15,639 bases of DNA from Actinomycetota bacterium. GTDB lineage: Bacteria > Actinomycetota > Thermoleophilia > UBA2241. The stretch is from positions 10,116-25,754 of the forward strand of contig PLTW01000163.1 of assembly GCA_003164655.1 (NCBI GenBank), read 5' to 3'. Positions 5,562-11,746 of this stretch are shown piece by piece (position 1 is the first letter of the stretch; each line of letters opens with the position of its first letter). The position numbers were made by a program, and so were the translations under genes. Under the pieces are notes generated by a model. It searched no databases. It had not been told where the DNA came from and saw nothing but the letters and a program-made list of their open reading frames with translations.

Positions 5562-7091
5562 CTACCCGGGGCGCGTCACGACACGCAGCGTCGCCAGCGA
5601 AAGATCTCGCGGACCCTGGACCAAGGCGCCGCGCGCCGCCGCCGCCAGATAGCCGACCGTCTCCGCCGAGATCTCCTCGCCCGGGCCCAGCACGGGGATG
5701 CCCGGCGGGTAGGGCACGACCATCTCGGCGCTCACGCGTCCGACGCAGGCCGATAGCGGCAACGCTTCGGCGGGGCCGAAGAACGCTTCGCGCGGGCTGC
5801 ATGCCAGACGCGTGAAGAACGGCAAGGTGGGCGACGCCGCACTTGCCGCCTTCTTGCCGCCACCGGCCTCCGGCGCACCGCCTGCGGCGGCGCGAGCGCG
5901 AGTGCGCTCCGCGAGCCCGGCGTCCGCATCGGCGGCGATCGTCTCGAGCGCGACGACCAGTCGGTCGACGGTGCCCGCGGAGTCGCCGAAGGTGATGTTG
6001 GCGACGATGTTGTGGGCGTCGGCGGCCTCGACAGCGACAGCGTGGTCGGCGCGCAGCCGGCGCTCGAGCTCGTAACCCGCCAGGTCGAGGTCAGCCGCCG
6101 AGATCGTCAGACGAACCGGGTCGAAGTCGACCGAGCCGGACCGCAACGCGTCGTCGCGGTCCAGCACGACGATGCCGGTGGTGGCGGCCAGGCGTGTGCG
6201 TGCGAGGGCGGCGAGGCGCAGGGCTTCGCCCCAGAGCGCCTCGCCGCCCTCGACCATCTGCCGCCGCGCGGCGTCGATCGACAGGTAGATCGCCGCGAGC
6301 GGGCTGGTCGTGCGCAGCATGGTGACCATGGTGCGCAGGCGATCCACGTCGATCCGCCCGCCTCGAGCGAGCACGACCGACGCCTGTGACAGACCGGCGA
6401 GCAGCTTGTGGACGCTCACCACGGCGGCGTCGGCGCCGGCCGCCATGGCGTCGATCGGCAGCGCCGGCGAGAAGCGCAGATGAGCTCCCCAGGCCTGGTC
6501 GACCACGAGCGGCAGTCCGGCGGCATGAGCCGCCGCCGCCAAACCCGGCACGTCGGCACAGAAGCCGTTGTAGCTCGGTGAGGTCACAAAGACGGCGCGC
6601 GCCCGAGGGTGGGCCTCGATGGCCGCGACGAAGGCCTCGAGCGGCACGTTCACCGCTACCTGCCAGTCGTCGTCGACGGTCGGCTCGACGTACACCGGCA
6701 GGGCGCCGCCGAGGATCAGGCCCGCGAGCAGCGACTTGTGGGCGTTGCGCGGCACGATGACCTCGTCGCCGGGCCCGGCGACCGCCATGACCAGGGTCTG
6801 CAGGCCGCCGCTCGAGCCGTTGGGCACAAAGAACGCACGTTCGGCTCCCCAGGCCTGCGCCGCCAGATCCTCGGCACGGCGCAGCAGGCCGCCCGACTCC
6901 TGGGTGTCGTCGAGGCCGTTGGCGATACCCATGTCGGCCGTGAGAAAGCGCTCGCCGAGAGCGTCGCTCAGGTCGGCCGGCGCGCCGGCGCCGAGTTTGT
7001 GGCCCGGCGTGTGAAAGGCCGCGGTATGCCGCTCACGGTAGGCGCGCAGCGCCTCGACGAGCGGCGCCTCGCTCTGACTCGGCTCTGTCAT
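5562..7091 (-). CDS. PLP-dependent Orn/Lys/Arg decarboxylase (SpeA/YaaO-like)
   Basis: The 509-aa length and motif order fit the Bacillus SpeA type of fold-I decarboxylase. There is FHTPGHK at 26-32 near the N-terminus and FFVPNGSSGGLQTLVMAV at 87-104 for the cofactor phosphate region. VFVTSPSYNGFCADV lies at 167-181, LVVDQAWGAH at 195-204 (D198 would contact the pyridine nitrogen) and SVHKLLAGLSQ at 226-236 (K229 should form the PLP Schiff base). The C-terminal domain has FFTRLACSPREAFFG and VPYPPGIPVLGPGEEIS. It probably decarboxylates arginine or lysine to agmatine or cadaverine for polyamine synthesis in the cytoplasm; substrate choice cannot be read from sequence. A Gly/Ala/Lys-rich insert precedes the C-terminal domain. 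The ATG at 7091 has an AGGAAGGA Shine-Dalgarno, but with a long (about 12-nt) spacer. No polyamine operon partner is adjacent; it is convergent with telA and divergent from the GT87 gene. Confidence 0.92.
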   Translation of the reverse strand: MTEPSQSEAPLVEALRAYRERHTAAFHTPGHKLGAGAPADLSDALGERFLTADMGIANGLDDTQESGGLLRRAEDLAAQAWGAERAFFVPNGSSGGLQTLVMAVAGPGDEVIVPRNAHKSLLAGLILGGALPVYVEPTVDDDWQVAVNVPLEAFVAAIEAHPRARAVFVTSPSYNGFCADVPGLAAAAHAAGLPLVVDQAWGAHLRFSPALPIDAMAAGADAAVVSVHKLLAGLSQASVVLARGGRIDVDRLRTMVTMLRTTSPLAAIYLSIDAARRQMVEGGEALWGEALRLAALARTRLAATTGIVVLDRDDALRSGSVDFDPVRLTISAADLDLAGYELERRLRADHAVAVEAADAHNIVANITFGDSAGTVDRLVVALETIAADADAGLAERTRARAAAGGAPEAGGGKKAASAASPTLPFFTRLACSPREAFFGPAEALPLSACVGRVSAEMVVPYPPGIPVLGPGEEISAETVGYLAAAARGALVQGPRDLSLATLRVVTRPG

Positions 7092-7139
7092 GTGTACGGG
7101 TCGTCCTTCCTGCCGTTTTCGGCAACCGGACGTACTGTA
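7092..7139 (-). promoter_or_regulatory. Promoter and leader of the decarboxylase gene
   Basis: On the minus strand TACAGT (complement of 7134-7139) is a -10-like hexamer, giving a start near 7127 and a leader of about 36 nt. The leader contains a 14-nt perfect stem-loop, TGCCG-TTTT-CGGCA on the + strand (7111-7124). It overlaps by one base the AGGAAGGA ribosome-binding site (complement of 7104-7111), so the stem could compete with ribosome binding. No convincing -35 was found. Confidence 0.35.
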
Positions 7140-7211
7140 ACTCCCGGCGCGCCAGGGGCGGGTGATCGTCGCCCGAATGTCAGAGGTCTCGACGCAGTTC
7201 TTTGCCTCGGT

Positions 7212-7334
7212 CTTGGGGGAGACCCCCGCCGCAGCGGCGAATAGTCAAGCCGCAAGGGGCAGGGCCGCCGACGGGCTCCGCCGAAAACCCGGGCGCACCA
7301 CCGAGGCGTTCCGTGCCCGGCGCCCGATCCCCCA
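7212..7334 (+). other. Non-coding segment with structured-RNA potential
   Basis: This lies in the 328-bp gap between the divergent decarboxylase (start 7091) and GT87 gene (start 7420). The segment TGGGGGA (7214-7220) can pair with TCCCCCA (7328-7334), enclosing a GCCGC-A-GCGGC hairpin (7228-7238) and a CGGGCGC/GCGCCCG stem nearer its 3' side. A local hairpin GGGGG-AGA-CCCCC (7215-7227) is an alternative fold of the 5' arm. Such mutually exclusive pairing is what a regulatory leader or small RNA would show, but GC-rich DNA forms such matches easily. I could not match it to a known riboswitch class. Short open frames here have no ribosome-binding site or family signal. Confidence 0.22.
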
Positions 7335-7356
7335 GACGAAGGCTTGAACGGACAGG

Positions 7357-7379
7357 CATTGATACGCAAGCTGTCAATG
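7357..7379. promoter_or_regulatory. Imperfect palindrome upstream of the GT87 gene (possible operator)
   Basis: This is a 23-bp imperfect inverted repeat with perfect CATTGA / TCAATG ends and an additional matched pair inside. It is AT-richer than its surroundings and lies 41 bp before the GTG at 7420. It also sits inside a wider GACAG/CTGTC pair (7351-7355 and 7371-7375). The position suits a repressor or activator site for the glycosyltransferase gene. No regulator is encoded next to it. Confidence 0.35.
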
Positions 7380-7419
7380 GTTCGGGACGTGGCGGATGGC
7401 CGCTGATCAGGAGCCGGCG

Positions 7420-8817
7420 GTGAGAGACCGCGGTGGCTGGATCGGGCTGACGGTCGGTGTCTTCGGGCTTGCCTTGACCGTGCTGGTGCTCGCGCGCGGC
7501 GGCGGCTACTACGTCGTCGTGCCGCGCCTGGCCTTTGCCGTTCCGCTCGCCGTGGTGGGCGCCGTCAGCGCTCTCGCCGCCATCAGCGCCGGACGTGCGG
7601 CGCTCAACGCCGTGGTCTGGCTGGGCGTGATCGCCCTGGCCGGGCTGGGCTGGAACTTCCTCGTCTACTGGTTCAAGTTCGGCAGGCTCGTCTGGGGCTG
7701 GCTGCTGCCGCTCGTCAGTCCCACCGGCATCGATTTTCGCGACGGGCTGTACAGTCCCGCCCGGGCGTTCTCGACGGCCCGCAGCGGCTGGCCCCCACTG
7801 ACGCTGCTCCTGGGGCGGCCGTTTACCCTGGTGAGCTTCTCGACGGGCTATGCCATCCAGGTCGGCGTGCTGGTCGCGCTCGCGGTGGTGGCCGCTGTGC
7901 TGAGCGCCCAGCTCGCCACCAGGGCGGCGTGCCCTTCAGACATGCCGGGGCCAGGTCGTACGGTCGGCGCGCCGCTGATCGCGCTCGTCATGGGATTCTG
8001 GCTGATGACCTCGTACGGGTTCATGTTCGCCGTCGAGAGGGGCAACATCGACCTCTACGCGCTGGTCTTCTGCCTGCTGGCGGTGTGGTTGATGATCCGC
8101 TTGCCCGGGTCGGCCTGGCCGCCGGCAGCAGCCCTTGCCGTCGCCGTGGGTCTCAAGCTCTATCCCGCGATCCTGCTGGTCGTGATCTTCTGGCGTTATC
8201 GCCGGCGCGCACTGCTACCCGTGGTGGTCACGACCCTCGTGGTGTTTCTGGTCGGCGGCCCGGCCAATCTGCGGAGCTCCTTTGCCACTCTGAACTCCCT
8301 GCAGGTCGACCACGGGGGCCTGGGGCTGTGGAACAGCTCCGCGGCCTCGCTGGCCTATCTGCTGCGCGGCAACACGAGCTGGGCGCCATCCTGGATCGAG
8401 TATCCGCTCCTCGTCGTGCCGCTGAGCCTGTGGGCAATCACGCTGCTGGTTCTGGTCCGGCGGGGCCGCAGCGACCGGCGGATCGTCCTGGCCGCGGCCG
8501 CCTGCGTGCCCCCGATGTCGATCGTCCCTGCGATCAGCATCGACTACAGGCTCGTACTGTGTGTGTTTCCGCTGGCCGTGCTGGCCGCCGTGGTGGCGAC
8601 CATGAGGCGTCACCCCGGCGTGGTGTGGACCGTTCTCTTCGGCGCTCTGGCGTTCTGCATGATCTTCCTCGGGCGCTCGTCTCAGCTCGTCGCTCCGTCT
8701 CTGCAGGCCAGCAAGTACACGTTCCTCGTGCTTGTGCAGGCACTGCTGCTCATCGTCGTGCTGATGACCGACACCCAGGGCAGAGAGGCGGCGCCGGCGG
8801 GATCACGGGGCCGGTAG
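7420..8817 (+). CDS. GT87-like (DUF2029) integral membrane glycosyltransferase
   Basis: The 465-aa protein has about ten hydrophobic helices. Its family signature is the segment FAVERGNIDLYALVFCLL followed by AVGLKLYPAILLV, the ERGN-x-D / GLKLYPA pattern of the GT87/DUF2029 group. Family members are GT-C enzymes that transfer mannose or arabinose from polyprenyl-phosphate sugars to cell-envelope glycans on the outer face of the membrane. The donor and acceptor here cannot be inferred. I chose GTG 7420 because CAGGAG (7408-7413) lies six bases before it. An in-frame ATG at 7396 would add eight residues but has no such site. Residues about 35-60 of the product and later repeats are Val/Ala-rich helices. 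It is convergent with the GT39-like gene, with stops only 11 bp apart, so the two may act in one envelope-glycan pathway although they are not co-transcribed. Confidence 0.85.
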   Translation: MRDRGGWIGLTVGVFGLALTVLVLARGGGYYVVVPRLAFAVPLAVVGAVSALAAISAGRAALNAVVWLGVIALAGLGWNFLVYWFKFGRLVWGWLLPLVSPTGIDFRDGLYSPARAFSTARSGWPPLTLLLGRPFTLVSFSTGYAIQVGVLVALAVVAAVLSAQLATRAACPSDMPGPGRTVGAPLIALVMGFWLMTSYGFMFAVERGNIDLYALVFCLLAVWLMIRLPGSAWPPAAALAVAVGLKLYPAILLVVIFWRYRRRALLPVVVTTLVVFLVGGPANLRSSFATLNSLQVDHGGLGLWNSSAASLAYLLRGNTSWAPSWIEYPLLVVPLSLWAITLLVLVRRGRSDRRIVLAAAACVPPMSIVPAISIDYRLVLCVFPLAVLAAVVATMRRHPGVVWTVLFGALAFCMIFLGRSSQLVAPSLQASKYTFLVLVQALLLIVVLMTDTQGREAAPAGSRGR

Positions 8818-8828
8818 CCGAGCGTCCG

Positions 8829-10532
8829 TTACTGGCCGACGACCACGGCACGCGCCGGGTACACGATCGTAAAGTACCCCGCGCTCTGGATTCGATAGGG
8901 GACGGCGTGCTGCTTGAGGTAGCTCTCGAGGTCGGCCAGCGTCACGGAGGGCAGCCAGAGCTGAACGCTGTCGATCGCATCGAGCGCGCCCAGCGCCGAG
9001 GGCGTGGGGAACACCCAGGCCTGGCGGCGGCTGCGCGCAACGACGGCAAGATACGGGGGGTAGTGAGCGTCACCGGCGTAGGAGGCCACCACCCGACCGT
9101 GCGCCTCGAAGGTCAAGGGGTAGGCCAGCGAGTAGCCCGCGTACACGGTCCTCACGTGTGAGCGTTCGAGCGTCGTAAGGAGCGGCCGCAGCCACTCGTT
9201 TGGGTCGGCTCGCCAGCTCGTCCAGCTCGATCGTGATCCGCTGCTGCCCGCGAGTGGTACGTACGGCGCCAGTCGCGCCGCTGCTGCCGCCGTCAAGGCA
9301 AGCGCCGCGACAAGACCGAGCACGGGCGCAGCTCGAGCCAGCCGCGATGGCCTGCGCGCGATCGCACTGAGCGCCGACGCCACGAGCAGCGCCAGCACCG
9401 GAGCCAGGTAGACGGCGTAGCGACCGTCCTTCCAGTTCCACGAGAAGGGCGAGGTCGCGTAGGCGAGCGGAAACAGCGCGACAAAGACGACGAGCGGCAC
9501 GGCACGGCGCTCGAGAGCCAGAACGACGACCCAGGTGACGATGAGGACGGCGAGAAGGCCGTAGAGCGTCAGGCCGAACACGGGGCCACCGAGCCAGGCG
9601 CCGGTCCCGCGCAGCCGGACGCCCAGAACCAGCGGCGCGACATGAACGAAAAAGGTGCTCAGGCGTTCCATCCAGGGCATGCCGTGAGGCTGCGGCCCGG
9701 GCCGCAGAGATTGATACGCGTCGCCGACGTTGACGACCAGCCACGGCAACGCGCCCAACGTCGTCGCGCCCACCAGCACAAAGAAGGCCGCCGGTCGCAG
9801 ATGGGCCCGACGCCGGACCGCACAGCAGATGAGCCACAACAGGGCGGGAACGGCATAGTAAGCGATCTCCGGCGAGCACCACCAGCCGAGACCGAGAAAC
9901 AGCCCGAGCGCGGCCCAGTCGGTGAGGCGCGACGAGCGCGGTCCGGCGAGTCGCAGCGCATAGAGCAGGACCGCCAGGCCACAGACGAGCGTCAGGGAGC
10001 GAAATCCCCACTCGACGGTGGACAGGTAGACGTAGACCTCGGGCCAGACCCAGAAGATCAGCGCCGCGAGCACGGCCGTGCGCTGATCGAACAGTCGTCG
10101 ACCGACGCGCCAGACGAGCAGCGCGGCGATCGCCGACAACACGACCGGAGCGAGCCCGAGCGCCAGGCGCGACTGGCCGAGCAGCGCGAACAGCGCGGCC
10201 ACGACGTAGGGCTCGCCACCACCGTAGTTCTGTCCCCAGAAAGTAACGAAGAAGTGACCGTGAAGGATCTCGCGCGCCATCAGGCCGACGACGGCCTGAT
10301 CGGCGGTGATCGGCGCACGGCCGAGGATCCAGATACGCAGGAACAGACCCAGGACGACGATCACAGCGACGGCGACCTTCACCACTCGATCGCCGCCGGC
10401 GGTCGGCGCCGCGCGGCCCTCGGTCGGCGACACGGCGCCCTCGTCGATCACCGGCGCGTCGCCGCTTTCGCAGGCCGTCGCCGCAGGTCTTGCGGCCGCG
10501 CAACGCTTCTGGCGTTTGGTCTCGCAGTCCAC
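8829..10532 (-). CDS. GT39-like (PMT/ArnT-type) membrane glycosyltransferase
   Basis: From the GTG at 10532 the product has 567 residues. After an N-terminal cytoplasmic stretch of about 45 residues (Cys/Ala/Glu-rich) come roughly a dozen membrane helices. The first luminal loop has the GT39-like pattern D-QAVVGLMAREILHGHF-x-FWGQNYGG-GEPYVVA, and the acidic D in TADQAV is in the position expected for the catalytic Asp. These enzymes use polyprenyl-phosphate-linked sugars to glycosylate proteins or lipids. The C-terminal 130 residues form a soluble outer domain ending VYPARAVVVGQ. Two starts are possible. TTG at 10541 shares its first base with a -10-like TACAAT, so GTG at 10532, eight bases after that hexamer, is preferred. 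The leader would be only about two bases long, near-leaderless. Substrate is unknown. Confidence 0.85.
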   Translation of the reverse strand: MDCETKRQKRCAAARPAATACESGDAPVIDEGAVSPTEGRAAPTAGGDRVVKVAVAVIVVLGLFLRIWILGRAPITADQAVVGLMAREILHGHFFVTFWGQNYGGGEPYVVAALFALLGQSRLALGLAPVVLSAIAALLVWRVGRRLFDQRTAVLAALIFWVWPEVYVYLSTVEWGFRSLTLVCGLAVLLYALRLAGPRSSRLTDWAALGLFLGLGWWCSPEIAYYAVPALLWLICCAVRRRAHLRPAAFFVLVGATTLGALPWLVVNVGDAYQSLRPGPQPHGMPWMERLSTFFVHVAPLVLGVRLRGTGAWLGGPVFGLTLYGLLAVLIVTWVVVLALERRAVPLVVFVALFPLAYATSPFSWNWKDGRYAVYLAPVLALLVASALSAIARRPSRLARAAPVLGLVAALALTAAAAARLAPYVPLAGSSGSRSSWTSWRADPNEWLRPLLTTLERSHVRTVYAGYSLAYPLTFEAHGRVVASYAGDAHYPPYLAVVARSRRQAWVFPTPSALGALDAIDSVQLWLPSVTLADLESYLKQHAVPYRIQSAGYFTIVYPARAVVVGQ

Positions 10533-10540
10533 GTTGGCCA

Positions 10541-10546
10541 ATTGTA
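10541..10546 (-). promoter_or_regulatory. -10 element, near-leaderless start of the GT39-like gene
   Basis: On the minus strand TACAAT (close to the TATAAT consensus) is followed by eight bases and the GTG at 10532. The predicted start of transcription is two bases upstream of the start codon. No -35-like hexamer was seen 16-18 bases upstream. Confidence 0.45.
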
Positions 10547-10715
10547 CTCATGGTCGGCATCCGGGGGCGAGCTGCGTCGACCAGCGTTCCGCCTGCCTCG
10601 ATGCCTGCTCACACACCATCCCGACGATGCGGGAGGAGGCGGCCGAGACGATCGCGCCGGCCCTCGCCGGGCAATCTCCCGGGAGCGGGGAGGTTCACGT
10701 TTCACATTAGTTCGC

Positions 10716-10730
10716 CCGTGCTTAACACGG
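10716..10730. other. Short perfect stem-loop in AT-richer non-coding DNA
   Basis: CCGTG (10716-10720) and CACGG (10726-10730) flank the loop CTTAA. The surrounding segment 10700-10760 is clearly AT-richer than the rest of the window and contains a second CTTAA (10732-10736). It may be a promoter or operator for the GT39-like gene on the minus strand, but the distance to its start (about 185 bp) makes that uncertain. I see no gene in 10547-10776; it holds only this stem and the AT-rich patch. Confidence 0.25.
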
Positions 10731-10776
10731 ACTTAAACGCGAGCGTCAATACTTACTGGCGACCCCCCTCAAGGGC

Positions 10777-10832
10777 AACCCCAAGCCCTAGGCGAGCCCC
10801 GTCCCCCGCGGGGCTCGTCCCTTTTTGGGGTT
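10777..10832. terminator. Two-tier hairpin after msrB, probable terminator
   Basis: An inner stem CGAGCCCCG/CGGGGCTCG (10793-10801, 10809-10817; 9 perfect bp, 7-nt loop TCCCCCG) is enclosed by an outer stem AACCCCAA/TTGGGGTT (10777-10784, 10825-10832; 8 perfect bp) with an internal loop. It begins 17 bp after the msrB stop on the minus strand, the normal distance for a terminator. The only T-run (10822-10826) is on the + strand, on the far side from msrB. Read on that strand, the inner hairpin followed by TTTTT would terminate a + transcript, yet no + gene precedes it. Confidence 0.6.
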
Positions 10833-10849
10833 CTTTCGGCCGGCAACGA

Positions 10850-11320
10850 TCAGCCGTCCGCGGCCTCGCCCGCCGGCTCGTCGAACAGGGTCAGCAGCTC
10901 GCCGTAGCCCTCCTCGGCCATGCGCTCACGAGGCACAAAGCGCAGCGCCGCCGAGTTCATGCAGTAGCGCTGGCCGGTGGGCTGGGGGCCGTCGCCGAAC
11001 ACATGACCGAGATGTGAGCCGCTGGCGGCGCTGCGCGCCTCGGTGCGCGGCAGGATCATCTTGTGATCGCGACGCGTCTCGACCGCGTCGGGGCGCAGCG
11101 GCCGCGTGAAGCTCGGCCAGCCCGTGCCGGAATCGTACTTGTCGCGCGCGCTGAACAGCGGCTCGCCCGAGACGACGTCGACGTAGATGCCGTCGCGATG
11201 TTCGTCCCAGTAGTCGTTGTCGAAGGCCGGCTCGGTGCCCTCGTGCTGGGTGACCTGATACTGCCGTGGTGTCAATCGCCTCCGCAGCTCCTCGTCGCTG
11301 GGCTTTTCGTAGCCCGTCAT
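10850..11320 (-). CDS. msrB: Peptide-methionine (R)-S-oxide reductase, zinc-less single-Cys form
   Basis: The 156-aa protein reduces the R-epimer of methionine sulfoxide in proteins. Family blocks are present: GIYVDVVSGEPLFSARDKYD (44-63), SGTGWPSF (64-71), GSHLGHVFGDGPQPTGQRYC (101-120) and MNSAALRF (121-128), with catalytic C120. The two CxxC pairs that bind zinc in E. coli MsrB are absent; their places are VSGEP and RSAASGSHLG. The usual resolving cysteine in G-C-G-W-P-S-F is replaced by Thr66, and C120 is the only cysteine in the whole protein. A single-Cys MsrB must regenerate through another thiol or reductant rather than an internal disulfide. The ATG at 11320 has GAGGTGA six bases upstream. 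It follows the UBP zinc-finger gene on the same strand by 45 bp, so the two probably share a transcript. Confidence 0.95.
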   Translation of the reverse strand: MTGYEKPSDEELRRRLTPRQYQVTQHEGTEPAFDNDYWDEHRDGIYVDVVSGEPLFSARDKYDSGTGWPSFTRPLRPDAVETRRDHKMILPRTEARSAASGSHLGHVFGDGPQPTGQRYCMNSAALRFVPRERMAEEGYGELLTLFDEPAGEAADG

Positions 11321-11365
11321 CGCTGCTCACCTCGCTTCTCGTGGCGTGCCGTCGTCGCGCGCCTT

Positions 11366-11635
11366 TCAGACGTACGTCTCGTCGATGTAACACCAGCGCC
11401 AGTCCTCGCCGGGCTGGAACGAGCTGGCGATCGGATGGCCGGTCTCGAGGGCGTGGCGGCTGGCGTGCTTGTTCTTCGAAGAGTCGCAGCAGCCTACGTG
11501 GCCACAGGTCAGACACAGGCGCAGATGGACCCAGCCGTCGCCGGACTCGAGGCACTCCTGGCAGCCCTCCCCGGACGGCACTACCTCGCGGATCTGGTCG
11601 GTGTGGGTGCAGTTCGTCGTTTCCGGCGTGCTCAT
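11366..11635 (-). CDS. UBP-type zinc-finger protein (89 aa)
   Basis: The whole protein is one Zn-finger UBP domain. It has C9 and H11 at the N-terminus, C25/C28, W35-x-x-L, C41/C44 with CGHVGC, H57, H61, H67 and a final W81-C82 region. In eukaryotes this fold binds the C-terminal glycine end of ubiquitin. Bacterial stand-alone copies are frequent in actinomycetes and have no assigned partner. All expected metal ligands appear present, so it should fold and bind zinc in the cytoplasm. The start at ATG 11635 has a perfect AGGAGG four bases upstream. It is the promoter-proximal gene of a pair with msrB (45-bp gap), hinting at a role in oxidised-protein handling, though that is inference from position. 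Confidence 0.9.
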   Translation of the reverse strand: MSTPETTNCTHTDQIREVVPSGEGCQECLESGDGWVHLRLCLTCGHVGCCDSSKNKHASRHALETGHPIASSFQPGEDWRWCYIDETYV

Positions 11636-11746
11636 GACGCCTCCTTGCCTTCAGTCGCCCGGTTCTCGGTCCCACAACGTTTCGGAGCGGTTCTACCCTG
11701 GAACGACCCACTTGATGGCGTGCCGACTCGAGGTAAGGAGAATCCG

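Noticed and set aside
7212..7334. Known riboswitch (cyclic-di-AMP, cyclic-di-GMP, cobalamin, TPP)
   Set aside because: None of the conserved core sequences of these classes could be found on either strand, so only unspecific structure is reported.
7162..7347. Small + strand protein of 61 aa in the decarboxylase-GT87 gap
   Set aside because: It has no ribosome-binding site and no family pattern, and the composition is that of GC-rich non-coding DNA.
10547..10776. A gene in the GT39-msrB gap
   Set aside because: Open frames here are short, Arg/Ser/Pro-rich and without ribosome-binding sites or family signals; the stretch is treated as non-coding.
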